Positions 26,085 to 39,535 of a stretch of DNA of 64,000 bases are shown here, piece by piece. The stretch is from Spirodela intermedia (taxonomy: Eukaryota; Streptophyta; Magnoliopsida; Alismatales; Araceae), in the NCBI GenBank assembly GCA_902729315.2, contig LR746281.1:4276501-4340500 (forward strand), written 5' to 3'. The stretch's first letter is position 1. Each line of letters opens with the position of its first letter. The notes under the pieces are model-generated. The model had not been told where the DNA came from. It ran no database searches and was given only the letters and a program-made list of their open reading frames with translations. The position numbers were made by a program, and so were the translations under genes.

Positions 26085-28937
26085 CTACTTGGGCTGCACT
26101 CGGTGCAGAGCTAGGTAAGCCATGAACCGATAACCCAGGAGCATGACGAGCATGATGCAGACGTCCAACCATAGGTTCCTGAGCCCCACCGATCTGACCG
26201 AGGGGAAGTCCACTACCCGGCACATCACCCCCTTTGAGCACTCGTAGTAGTCGTCCTCGCTGATTTGCACCCCGAGTAGGAGCTTGTAGCAGTAGTAGCT
26301 GTAGCTGAGGTACTTAAACCACTCAATGAAGACTGGGATGTGCTGCACATAGTAGCCGCCAGCAATGAGAAAGACGATGGTGATGACGGAGGCTAGAGTA
26401 GTGCCCTGCTTGACGTCCATGAGGATGGCGCCTATGGCAAGACCAAGGCTCTGGGCCACGAGCACGCTGTAGAGGACGACGAGAAGGGAGAGGAAGAAGG
26501 CGGCAGGGTCGGGCTTGAGGCCGCCCATCCAATAGAGGATGACCACAAAAGTCGTGGGAAGCGCGAGCTCCATGGGCAGGTCGCCTACCGTGCGCGCGAG
26601 GAAGTAGGACGAAAGGCGGTACATTCCCGAGGATCGTTCCTTCATCAGCATCGACCGTTCCTGAGGGAAGGTGAAGACGCTGTTGTACAGCGGGAAGAAG
26701 CCCCAGAAGACGGAGAAGAAGAACATGAGCGCGCTCTGCAGAGGAACAAAGCGTGTACAAGTTCAATGACTAGTCGTGCGAGCAATTTCCAATCCATATC
26801 TGAGGGGAATGGCGGTGGTAGTAGGTGCAGCAAGAAACCCAAACCCAGGCCCGGATCTTCTTCTTCTGATTAGATTATTTTTGTCTCTCCCGATGACGAC
26901 CCAGGGGGGTCGCCTCCGACGAAGCGTTCGGCTTTATTGCACTTCATTCTAATTATAGACTGAACCAGTTGTAACCAAGGTGCGAAAGAAATAGGCACGC
27001 CTGTTTCCTACGATTTGTGCTAGTCGGCGGGGGCCGGCCGCTATCGGTCATTGGGCAAGGATATGTGGGAAGGAACCTTAAAGTGCGTGAGGCTCATCTC
27101 CCGAAAGAAAGTGCGGCGGCAATGGAAGTACTTACTCGATCCTGGATGTGGGAGGGCGGGGTCTGCCACCAGAGTAAACCGGCGAGAGTTGCGACGCTAA
27201 CGACCTGGAAAATGCGGAGGTAATTGAAGACCTCGTACCGCCTCTCTTTCAGACTCCTGCTCAGAATCACATTGAACTGTCCCCACCAGCTTATGCTCCA
27301 CTGCTCCTTCCTCACTGCATAGTAGAAATGCAGTGTAAGAGACACCATCGCCGATCAGAGTTAGTAGGGTTTCTGTGGAATGTTACTGGTCTCACTGGGG
27401 AGGGAGGACAGCCCGCTGCCGACATAGGTGGCTGCGTCAGTGGAGAAGCACAACTCTTCCTTCAGCCTCGATGCAATGTTCTTCTCGTACGCCGACAGGA
27501 GCGTCTTCTTCACCAGCTTCTGCTCCTCCAGGTCTTTCCCGCTATCCTTCACCTCGCTGGTTTCTCCTCCGGGCTGGCACTCCGGCGCGAACCCTGGCCA
27601 GTTGACCCCACCGAGTTAGATGGAAACAACAGCCTCATCGATCAAGTTCACGTGGAAGCACAAGGAGAGGACAAGCAACACGCCACTGATCAAGCCACGT
27701 GTCTGTAACAGTCCCGCAGGAACGTTCAACCCGGAAGATTGGATCCCAAAAGGATGATGAGCTTTACTGGAGTGAGGTCCGTGGGTCACTCATATCACAT
27801 GGATGGTATGCATATGGTTAGAGAAAGTTGGTGGCGACAGTTCTACCGTTGGCAAGGTCCAGCATTAAATCTGCCGGGTTGACGACGACCGACGTCCGGA
27901 AGCCGATAGACGCAAAATAGTCCAGAGCGGTGGAGGCAGGTCCATGGTAGATGGGGCTGCCCTCGGAGAGGATCGCCACCTTGTCAAACATATGGTAAAG
28001 ACGGCTCGAAGGCTGGTGGATGGTAGTGACTACCGTGCGACCGCCGTAGGCTAACCGCTTGATGGTGTTGAGGATCCTCTGGGCAGTAGTTGAGTCGAGC
28101 CCGGAAGTGGGTTCGTCCAAAAGGAGTAGGCTCGGGTTTATTAGCATCTCCTGACCGATACTAACTCGCTTCCGCTCGCCGCCAGAGATACCCCGGAAGA
28201 GTGGCCCTCCGATCATGCTGTGTGCGCAGCGACCCAGACCGAGCTCAGAGATGACGCGCTGAACCTGGGTCTCCTTCTCCTGCCGGGTGAGCGAGCCTGG
28301 CAGCCGGAGAAGGGCGGTGAAGACGAGCGTCTCTGAGACCGTAAGATGCGGGTAGAGAACGTCGTCCTGGGATACGAAGCCCGTCCGCCGGCGCATGCTT
28401 CCGGAGAAAGGTTGGCCGTTGTATGTAATCTTGCCGCTCAGCTTGCCCTGGAGGCGACCCCCGAGGGCCGTGAGGAGGGTGGTCTTGCCGCTCCCTGACG
28501 GGCCGAGCATGCCCAGCATCTCCCCGGGATTTACCAGACCGGTGACGCCGTTGAGTATCGTTTTCTCTGAGCAGTCACCATGGCCGCCGCTGCCGCACCA
28601 ACTGAAGCCACCCTTCTGACACAACTTCACCTTATACGCTACTTCCTCAAACTGTAAAAGAAAGGACGAGTATTTGTTAGTATTCTGAACGCATACTCTG
28701 GTGGTGGCGGATCATTACCGGCGGTGTTGGAACCACTGCGAGAAACCGTATAGCAAAGCATGACATGCCAGACAGAAATCTCGGTGGTTCTACCTTGAGT
28801 GTGACAGGATATACTGCACTGACAAGCGGACGGAGACCCGGATCCGACCGCGGGGCCTTGAACGATACGGAGGTGGTGTTTTTCAGCTCGTTGCCGGGCT
28901 GGGTGCTGCGGGCGGCGACGGGCTCTTGCTTGGACAT
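26085..28937 (-). CDS. ABCG14: ABCG14-like half-size ABC transporter (five exons)
   Basis: White/brown-complex half transporter of the plasma membrane. Arabidopsis ABCG14 moves cytokinins from root to shoot (family knowledge). Exons on the minus strand: 28937-28794, 28651-27847, 27593-27396, 27314-27136 and 26735-26085. All have GT-AG borders and compatible phases, giving 658 residues against about 650 in the family. The nucleotide-binding domain comes first: Walker [10 protein letters not shown] (98-106), Q-loop Gln143, signature ISGGERKR (203-210), Walker B LLLLDEP (223-229), and H-loop His260 in TTIHQPS. The membrane domain follows: [44 protein letters not shown], and a long extracellular loop with YYECSKG before the final helix. 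The ATG at 28937 was chosen because it opens the N-terminal exon ending in YPVTLK. All catalytic motifs are intact. ABCG14 and not a sister (ABCG9/25) is inferred from close wording along the length. Confidence 0.93.
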
Positions 28938-29004
28938 GTTTCAGGCGGCGGGCTGCTGGCACAGGGATCGATAGGTAGATGGAGAGTGTGTGTCTATGTG
29001 TGTA

Positions 29005-29156
29005 TGAGAGAGAGAGAGAGAGAGAGAGAGGAGGAGAGAGAGAGAGGGAGAGAGAGAGCGAGAAAGAGAGAGGAGAGAGAAAGAGAGAGGAGAGAGAGAG
29101 GAGAGAGAGAGAGGAGAGAGGGAGAGGGAGAGAGAGAGAGAGAGACAGACAGAGAC

Positions 29157-29187
<31 letters not shown>

Positions 29188-29236
29188 GAGACAGAGACAG
29201 AGAGGGAGAGAGAGACAGAGAGAGAGAGAGAGAGGG
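29005..29236. repeat. Long GA/CT-rich tract in the ABCG14 promoter or 5' UTR
   Basis: About 230 bp of almost pure purine (GA, GGA, CAGA units) on the plus strand, which is CT on the sense strand of the ABCG14-like gene. Its near end is about 68 bp upstream of the start codon. The apparent open frames through it (Arg/Glu or Ser/Leu repeats) are artefacts of the dinucleotide repeat. Confidence 0.95.
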
Positions 29237-32200
29237 GTTTTGAGATGGCAATGTTTGGTTTGTGCTTTGGTGGTTGTCTAGGGTTAGATATACGAGTGCA
29301 AAGGAGGTGATCGAGGACGAGAATGTCTTCTTCGCCGAGTGCGACGCACCTCCCTGGCGCCACAGTAGTGGTGGTGGGGTGATTTGATTTGGTGCGCGCA
29401 CCATTCTTCCTTTGAGCTTTCCTCGCGTTAAGCATCCCATCATGCCTGCCTAATCAGTGCATATATTTCGGCAAGGGCTGGCCGAAAAGATAGACCCCAT
29501 CATCGAGATTGAAACACGCGGACTGCTCGGCTCGTCGGGGGATAAATCACTTTAACAGGTTAACATGGAGAAGGAAGATGTGAGGAAGAGGTGAGAAGAT
29601 GTCGGATGTGATTAGCATAAAGGAGTGCTCCTTGTTAACAAGATGTCTGCCCGCCGCCAGCAATAGCCTCGTGGGGCCTGCTTTCCAATAAACCCCAACA
29701 AAGAATTCGACGTGCGACAGGTGATAATGCTCTCCTTTTCAACTAACAACCACAACGCACATGATAATATTCTTGTTCTTCCGTAAGCCCTGGGCGACAC
29801 TGACATTGATTAAGAATGATTGATATGTGACGGACGAAAGAATCGACTGCGGCTGTCGTCTTCAACTTCTGCCGACTCGATCGAGGGCCAATTCGTCCCG
29901 TATTTCTCCTTGCTTTGCCTTGTACCGCTAACTAGTCGAGCAGCTCGATCCTAATCTCCATATTCGTGTGGAACGAAGCCGGAGAGACGAGGACTCCTGC
30001 TGTCTAGTCGACCCAGAGTTAGGAACGTTGGAACAAAACACACATGGAGCGTCGCCGCCTTTTCAAAGAAGTGGATAAGGGGAATATTAGTTACGGCTGC
30101 GTAATAAAACCCCCACTCGTGCATAGTGGTCCCAGGAACATCACTTCACCAGATCAATCAGGGTGAGGTGTGCTGGGCTCGTTCAGCGCGTGCAGATGTG
30201 CTGTTCTTCGTGTGCAGACAAACCAACTTCTCCTAGAACAAGTTTTACGTGCCAGGAGCAAGCACTGAGAGACCCTTTTCCCAGAGAATAATCTTTGGGT
30301 TGCCATTCCGAAGCATCTATGGGCCAGAGGAAGCTGTCTCCCACCCTCCTAATGCACTGCTCTCCCTTCCACACGGAAAAAAGGCTCATTGTGAGCGAAA
30401 AGACCGCGAAACAGAGGATGAAGAGAGAGAACCCCCTCACAATGGAGTGAGGAAAAGAGAAGAATGGGGTGCGTTAGTGCTGTTCTTTTTTAGCTTCCGT
30501 CTCTTTCTCTTTCGTTACAATCAGCTGACTCTTTGAGACGCATTTGAATTCGATGTGCGCCGACGCACGCAGTTCATCAGTTTGAGAGAAAGAAAAGGTG
30601 GATTTGGAGCGTTATGGCGAACACTAGAAAGCAAGGAAAAGAGAAGAATAATTAGAAGAAGAAGAAGAAGAAGAAAAAGGAAACCAAGAGGAGATGACTC
30701 GTGCTGGGGCAATGATCCGAGAATGTCCTGTTCAGTCTCGGTACGTGCGTGGTGTTCGTGTCGAGGGAACCAAAATGTGAAGTCTCATTTGTCTTCTAAA
30801 CAAGGAGACGAAGGTCTCATTCACATCCCTAACGAAGAGACGAACGCTTTTAAATGAACCCCTCCGGCTCCTTGGTTAGATGGAACTGTGGCCTCGTAAA
30901 CTTCTTTATACGTCGGCGCTCTTCTTTCCCCGTGTTTGTCTGACGCTGTTTTGGCTTCGACACGTGTCTGCCACTCGGAGTAATATTTAACCTTTGCTAT
31001 CCACCGCCGGCCTCGGAAGGTTGCCCCCGTCTTTCCCGCCCCTGAGAGTCATTGGGTCCAGGAAGAAGGACGAGCCTAGGGCAATGCATGGAGGGCCCTC
31101 CCCATTCTCTCTTTCTCTCGCCTTGCACTTTCTGAACATCTGCTTTCTTTACCAGCGATGCCCCGACTCCTTTCTCCTCCTCCCACGTCGTCTTGCAGCC
31201 GACTTCGCCCTATTTTACATCCTGTTGGACGGTGAGGATGTCTCAGCTGTAACTCTGATTTCTGGGTGGCGAATGAGAGCGAACTCGTGTCGTTCACATG
31301 TGAAGTTAAACGCCGTCAAGAGCAAAAGTTGGGAAGGATACGAGGGACGGGAGGCGCACGGCAAAAGAGAGAGGAAGATGGAAGGGAGGTGCCATGGGTT
31401 ACCTCCCTAACCCACGCTGGCCTTGTGGAATGAAAATTCTGCCAGACTTTGGAGGCTCTTAGGAACGCCGTTAATTAAATTATCCTAGGAAAGGGTCCAT
31501 GGAATCGCACTCAACTCACGTCGGCGGTTCATGGGATCGTTAGGCTTTGTTAGGGCAAAGACTCCTAAAAAGGCGCCTATCTTGGGGAGGAGGCGTTCGC
31601 ATGAGATTAGGGGGAACAATTATCTACTTTGGTTCGGTGGCAATTTGTTAACGCGGCATGTGGGCGCCCATTCGAATTCGATCAGCCCGCATCTCCTCCC
31701 GGTTCGTCGACGGACAGTGCCAGCATCGACCGCTGCAGACGGAGGGGGCTGTCGGCGACGGCGACAACTAGGACGTTGAAATGAGAGAACAGAGGATCCA
31801 CGGAGATCGAAATCCACCTACTTGAGACGTGAATGCCCCGGGGAGGTCAGAGAAATGTTCAGGTAGAGGAAAAACAGTTTATACCATCTCCCGAGCTCAT
31901 CAAATCAGCTCTAGAAGAAATAAATTCCATGGTCTCTCCTGCTACTTATCTTGTCCTCTTGTGTGGTGCCATCATTCCCGCTTGAGCCTGCGCGGCCCCT
32001 CACCGGTCACTGCTCGCTTTTACTGATACAGCGAGTTCGCACTACGCATCTTGAGCCCAATTCTTCCGCGATATGCTGCATGAAAGTGCCTCAGAAAGGC
32101 GATCACGATGCTAGTTTTCCCCAAGAACATCCTCACATTACGTGCTCCTATGATTGGCCACACGGGAGTCAAATTGAGACAAGAATTTGACTGGACGAGG

Positions 32201-33600
32201 CCTCCACGCAGAACTACCATTGTAGTAGCCGGCCTATGACGTTTGGTCGGCAAAGCTCAGTTCGGGACTGTCACAAACGCCTTCACCTGTCTCTGCACCC
32301 CACCTATATCATAATCATTGCATTCGCACGTCGAATACGTACTTTACCGGAATTTCGCCGTCAGCCGAGTTAAAGTAGTTAAACCCATGTCTTTGTTCTA
32401 CATAGTTGACTGTTGCCCCAAGAGATGCCGTATCGCCGATAAGTACCCGACCACGGCATGCCGTTCTCATCGTAGGGCGTCAGTAATCCCTGGTGGCCAT
32501 AGTTGATTAGAGTTTAATGATAGCCTCCAAACTCCCTTAATCTCTCTATTCTCTTAACCCCACAGCCTCTAACTGTTGAGTTGGAGAAGACTAAATGTCG
32601 CACATCCTTGAGTCCCCTTCTGCAGTAATTGAAGGCTCTCTCAGAGGGCATGCTGTATTCGAGTTTATGTTTTCTTCAATCAGAGACACATCGCATCTCC
32701 ATGTTCCTAGACAGAGGCCATTATTTTCCACGTTAATTAAATGGGCCATTCATCCTTTTGTCGTTGGACCGTCCACTCATTAATCAGGAACTGACCAAAA
32801 TAGCGGACTTCAACGTAAGAAAATAATCCGCGAGTAGTGATGACTTCAGATATTAAACCCTATCCATAACCCAGAATCGGACGACTGATTCGACCTGATA
32901 ATCTCAATCTAATACTTTCTGAGCAATTTCTCGACTCTGCCTGGTAGATACAGATCATCGCCGCTATGGCGACGGCATTTGGGAACGTAGAACCGTTTCA
33001 AATGCAGCCCAAATCTCACTATCTACGCCCCGCATTTCCTCCGTAGATCAATTCGCAAGACAACATCATTCATGCGCATAACACTAAACTCCAGTATTGC
33101 CTCCTGAGGAAGAACTGGGTTTCCACGGACCATGAGAATAGAGACGACTTCATCCAAGGTAGCTTCAGGATGCACTTAATGGGAGGAAGTCAATGGGGCT
33201 ATACAGTGAGTGTTTTCCACCGTCGGTTCAAGAGTACCTGAACCGCACATTAGGCGCTCCCTCAATATTCTCTCCCCCTCGAGATAGTGGAGCTTGAACT
33301 GATGGTGATGTGCCAGCAGTGGATGATCGACGTTGTGTCTCATTCATCGCGCGCATTGGAATTTCAATGGACCACTCCCCATGCCAGAAGAGGATCGGCG
33401 CGCTTAGGCGGCGTCCACATCGGTCCCTCACTACTTTTACATTTGCATACTTATCCAGTGTAATTCTCCGTCCATCCAGAGGTGTATGCAGACTCAATCG
33501 CGGCAGTAAATTGAAGGAAATATTTTCGACATTGATCATCAGTGAATGTGTTTGCTAATGGAAAACTGCCCATTGGGTTGATTCAACTAATACCTTTATC
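29237..33600. other. Balanced-composition stretch upstream of ABCG14; no gene recognised
   Basis: Near-even base composition, unlike the AT-rich DNA on its far side. Open frames of 60-140 codons occur on both strands (largest 30994-31410 plus, 33228-33539 minus), but none shows a domain, splice context or family I know. The first kilobase or two may be ABCG14 promoter. The rest could be decayed coding or repeat sequence of unknown origin. Confidence 0.4.
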
Positions 33601-36600
33601 AAAACATTCGACTTCATGGATTTTATTTTCATTTGAACGGTTAAATCTGCATATCTGACTTCGCATGAGGTCCGATTTATAATCCTTGGTATCTTTGGCT
33701 TGGCAATGTTCCAAATATTCAAACTGAACGTTGATTAACATGATGCGTCATTATTCTCTGGACATAGGCAGAGGGGTATAGGGATGACCATCTAATGGAA
33801 ACTCAACAATTAAGAACTATATCGAATTTATATGGATACAGCTTTCCAGGGAGTTTGGCACAAATTCATTGACATTCCTTTCCATAGAGATTCATTATAG
33901 CAATGTTATTTTGAGTTCAAAAAAATCCCCAGCTTCTCAAAGATAATTACATAAAATTCATTATATCGTAACAAATACTGGGAATTACTTTTATCTTCAG
34001 CTTATAATCACTAATACAATGTTGTATATGTTATTTTCCCAAAAATACTTCATACTTCTTTCCTTTTAGGTATCCAAACTTTGAAACGGATGCTATTTGC
34101 TCTGTGTTGCCTCATTATAACATCTTCAATACTTCAGTTGTATAAGAAAGTTTTTTTTCTGCTCCATTTAAGAGGTCTTATGGAAGATGGAAAAACCTTA
34201 TGATTTAAGAGACTTTTTTAATCTCTAGGTAACAGAACGTATATGTTCCTAGTATTAAGAATGAACGAATGTCTAAATTTTTGTTTCTCGTCATTTTTCT
34301 TGTTTTCATTATTAAATAGGAATAACCAAGTTTCAACATTGCTCCATTGACAAACACCTATCATTAATAGCAATGGCTATGAACAATTAAAATGATCTTT
34401 AGGAGAATAAATAAAGAATGATCATTTTGCATTGAGTGGGTACCATTTGTCTAACTAGAGCTGCAGATTGAATTGAATTGTGAAACTGAAGGGATGCTCC
34501 CTCAATAGAGTGGAGTTGGTGTCAATTCAAATTTGTGTCTTTTTTCTTCTAGCAATGAAGTCAACTAACTTGTTTAGTCTTATTAAATTTCTCAAATCAC
34601 GTTGTCTATACATCCCCAAGATTGATTGGCCCAAATTTTTGACATTCACAAAAACTACTACTAATCCTCCGTGAATCTTATCATCAATTGAGAAATAAAG
34701 TACTTGTACACAACATCATAAGAAAACTTCATGACATAGAGTGATAAATTTTAGTGAATAAATATTCAAAACCAGGGAAGAGAAGAAACATACCTTCATA
34801 AACTTGCTCACAACTGAAATCAACATAACATTATATCTCTAAAAGATCTAGAAAATTGAAACTTGCTATCTCTCTGATAACCTAAATGTATTGAAAACTG
34901 CATCCACACATACTGATCAACAAAAATGGTGTTTTATACACAGTGAATAAGTTTCATGTGTCAACAATGAGTAATCAAAACATTTATGTGCTAGAGTTAA
35001 TGATATAGGATTCTTATATGTATTCATCATTATGTCCTCAATCATCATAAATGTTTTCAGCATTTTGTGTGAAAACTTTTATGCAAAAAACTAATTTAAT
35101 ATAAAAAATTGGGTGTCATGTATTCACATCAAAACTTTGGAAAGTCAGCTGCACAGAAAATAAGTGTGTAAAAATATCTTAAGTAAAGTTGTTGGAGAGT
35201 TAAGGAGGGGAATTTTGAATCAAACAACTAAAGATGCTAATTTTTCATTAACATTTTTTGTTGATTTTTGGAGCCCCATGAGATTCACACTATGTTATGA
35301 AAGGCACATTATAGTAAAAAATATTTCACACTATGTTATGACCCAAGTATATGGAAAAAGGAGTTAATGATGAAGAAAAATTTTATACATGGAAGAATTC
35401 ATAAATGATGAAAGATAATTTTATCATAAATGATGAAAACAAAGCTTTATGATAAATGCTGTACTTGGTGGTTTAAAGATTCTGATGTTGAAAAGTAATC
35501 ATAAAAAAAAAATCTTCATATGCATGTTGTTTCTGCACTAATATTCAAATGGAGATCTAAGCCATTAGATCTAGTCCATTTCTTGTTACATTACATTTTT
35601 CATGCAATAATAAAAGTAAGAGATTTGCCACTATACATATATATTAGAAGAGAGTTGACCTCACAACAAAAGAAAAATCTTTCAAAAAAACATGAGACAA
35701 AAAAAGTTTGTCAACTCATGTTTTGACCTGAAAAGATATATATCAACTCATCAATTAAGTTGACCAATTTAAAAACTGAAAGAGAAAGTGTGTTGACCCA
35801 AAAAAATTGTGCCAACCCAACAAAAGATGAAGAAAGAGAAAATGTTCAAAACTGAAGAAAGAATAGTGTCAACATAAATCAAATCTTACAAGGCAAAAAA
35901 GATATTTTCATAAGAAAACTTGACACAGTAGACATGTTACGATATCTCTAACAAGGTTGACACATCATAGCACATGAAAAGGTCAACAAAAACTAAATGA
36001 TTCTCACCTAAACAAGTCTACAATGTGACTTTGTCAAATGGCGGTCAAATTGACAACCTAACTATGTAGAATATTTAGCAAGTCAACTGAAGTGTCAATC
36101 CAAATTTTTTGATTGATCTTAGAGCTTTCAATGGTTATGTTTTTGGGGTCTGTAAATAGCTAATTTCAAGAGCTTTCTAAAGTACCCCAAGAACAAATCT
36201 AACCTGCCCATTTGTTCTGAAATCACTATTCAAAGTTTTACTTCAATAAAACTTTCTCATAACTTTCTTCAACTGCTGAACAAATCAAAGAAGCATATCT
36301 ATTTAGAATCAGAATTGATTTTTATATGTAAAGTTTTTGAGTATAAGGCTGCACTTAGACCAACAAAATGGTGTTGAATTGATCAGATCTAATTACTTTA
36401 AATGATATATGAAGAAAACAAAGAATTGATCTCTTGAACTGTTCAACTTGCCAAAGAAAACATATCTCTAAGTTCAGTAAGCACTTTGTATTCAAAGGGT
36501 GAAGCGAAATGAAGGGTGAGGCACTTACTATTCAACTCACCCCCAAGTTTCATCTAAACCTCTCCCTAGAGTCACAACTTCAGAACTTCCAACTGATTAT

Positions 36601-39535
36601 TATAGGATCAAGGCATTCTTGTCTCTCTTTTGTTGTAGAGTGGAAGTCTGAGGCAAAACGAAAAATGAGAGAGAGAGAGAGAGAGAAAGAGAATGACAAG
36701 AACAAGGAAGACACTTAATTTACATAGCTTTGTGTAATTTTTGAAGAGCCCATTAAAGTCATGTTGGAACTAATAGACGATCAACCTCTAAGACTTCAAC
36801 AACCAGCTCGCTTGAGTGGTAAGCCACATTTATCACAAATTTAACCACAAAAGAATGTAAATGATTTCACCTCGTTAGCAATTATTAAAAGAATGGATGT
36901 TGATGAATTGTAAAATTTTGATAAAGAGGTTGATTGATTGCTTTTGTTTTCTTCATTCTATCTTCATGTGGGAGCCCTTTAAATGTTGTAAAACTTTTCA
37001 TTGATCTCAAATTGGGAAGAAATACTTTCTTGATTGGATTGTGATCCTAAATTCATGTTGTTCACAATTGTGACTTGACCACTAAATCATAATCAAAGCT
37101 CTTCTCATTTGATGCCACAAAAATATTAGAAAAAAGGAACCATAGACTAAAACATCAAACTATGCTCAAATGCTCAAATTAATCTATAGGTTTAATTTTG
37201 ATCTATTTTTTCTTTCATTTCTACCTCCTGAAAATTCTCTTTTTAAACTTAGAAAATCAATTGAAAATTCTTCTACACATTACCTTTATAGAAAGTAATG
37301 ATTTCAAAACAAATAAATTTAAATTGCCTCAAATGAAACTCGAATGAGAACAAGATAGTCAATCTTCATATTAGTACTTGCCATTATTGACTAAGTGACA
37401 TATGATACTTCAAAAATATTTAGAAAGACTGTCTATATAGTTAAGATTCCATCAATTAATTCATATTAAAAGGTGATGATAAGTAATGCTTTCAAAATTT
37501 TGACATCTATTGCAGTAAAACTTTGATTTCAATATTTACTTCAAATATTCATGTAAGGTTTGATGTCTTAATCATCACTCTTGGACAATGACATTTTTAA
37601 TGATTTGAGCAAAAAAATTGCAAGCATATAATTCAGAACATGATCATCAAATATAGTCATTGAACTAGTAAATAGGTATTATCAATGAATTTAAAAATAT
37701 TTCATTTTAACCATGTGTCTAGAAAATCAACCATGTGCACAGAATATTAAACACAAATTAGATCTACTTGTTTTCTTTATGTATGTTTGTTTTAATAAAA
37801 AGATTTTTTGATATAGAAGTAATCCACATGTAGTTGTACAAGCCATTACTACGCCATGTGCTAATAGTGTAATTTACACATGGAATCATGATCCTCTACA
37901 CTTGGAGCATCACACATCCTCATTTCAAGTTCATCTTCATTCCTTTATAGCTACAATATTAATAGCATCAGTGTTCAGTTGACATCCTCCATCAACAACT
38001 GGTGTCCCACAATGGCAATAGAGCAACCAATGTTCATGTGGAAAGAATAGCTCTTTGCACAATGGGGTCATACATAAATATAATAGCCTCACTTCATCAG
38101 GTTGTCTCAAAAAATTACAATGTTTGACTTATTGGAGTTCTGTAACGAGTTGAAACATCAAGCTAAGGAATGACTTGGGTTTCAAAACGTTTTGACAATT
38201 TTCTGATTCTCAAGTGATTTTTTACACAAGCTAGTCAATGTGTTGACACAAATGATCTAGGTATCAATAAAAGTAGTGCATGTGCTAAGAGACACATGAA
38301 TAGTTATTCATAGCAGTACATTCTTTGAGCACTCTCTCATAAAAAAAACAAATCTTATATACTTTGTTCACTACTCATTGAGTTACTTTCAATATGAAAG
38401 GCAACTACCTTCAAGATTTAAATATTTTTTCAAGAATACTCATTAATTCTAACAACATCAGAAACCAAAATTTCTTGAGTTCATCTCCATTATACAGCTA
38501 TAAGAAATGAGTGTCTTCACTAAAACCACCCTTACCTTGCAACCCAATTAGCTAAGTATAATGGAGATCACCAATTTCAGTTGCATAATTTTTGATTGCT
38601 AGATCAAGCTAATAAAAATTGTGGCTGAACATTCACTGTTGAAACATGCAGAACAAAATCTTAATGAAAAGGATTGAACTTTTAAGTGCATCATCACTCT
38701 TTTCTTGTAAGTTTGCTTTTGTCTTGTACATTCAATTTAACTTATTACAGTCTTATTGTTTATTGGAATACATGCTTTTCATATGCAACTTTTCAATCTT
38801 CAACATCCCTCACTATTAAGGTCATTTGAATTCAAATTTGATGTGGTGCTTCATAGCTTGATGGAGAATAACTTGACATCCTCATCAACTCTAAATCATC
38901 TAATTTCATTTTACTATTTATTCACGTACTTGTTTGACATGTCACCATCAAGATAAACTTTTCAAGTTTGAATGTCCAATCCATTCAATACTTTCTTATT
39001 GATTTTCTATTTATAATTACCTAAAGAACCTATCTATCATCATGTGGAAATAAAAAAGAAAATGAATAAATACTGTAGCATGATAGTTAGATTCTCATAT
39101 ATATATTGTAAATAAAATATTATATTTTCACATATGTGTCAACACATGAATCATGTGCTATAACATATATCAATACATATCATATGACACTACATGATAT
39201 ATGGTTAACATTTATAGATTTTTATTCAATTTGTAATCTTATTCTCAAGTGCTCCTAAAACAAAAGTAATTTAATCTAAAGGCTAAAAACTTTGGATTCA
39301 AACATTAGAACCAAAATATAATAATTAGACCAAGGATTTGAATATATGATGAATATGATCAAACTATTGAGTAAATAAAATCCTAATTTAATATTAATTA
39401 TAATATAAATATATAAATCAAAACTCAATTTCATATTTTCTTGATCTAAAATATGAATTAATGAATTTTCAATAAATTTTATTTTTCATTACCAAAATTA
39501 AGTGCATCAACATGGCTTGGCTCTCCTTAGTTCAT
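33601..39535. other. AT-rich intergenic stretch
   Basis: No gene, RNA or intact element seen. A TTGAC/GTCAA-dense tract lies at about 35700-36100 and a short GA run at about 36666-36690. Possibly old retrotransposon LTR material. Confidence 0.45.

Noticed and set aside
28926-29443. Open frames of Arg-Glu or Ser-Leu repeats
   Set aside because: They are translations of the GA/CT tract in different frames.
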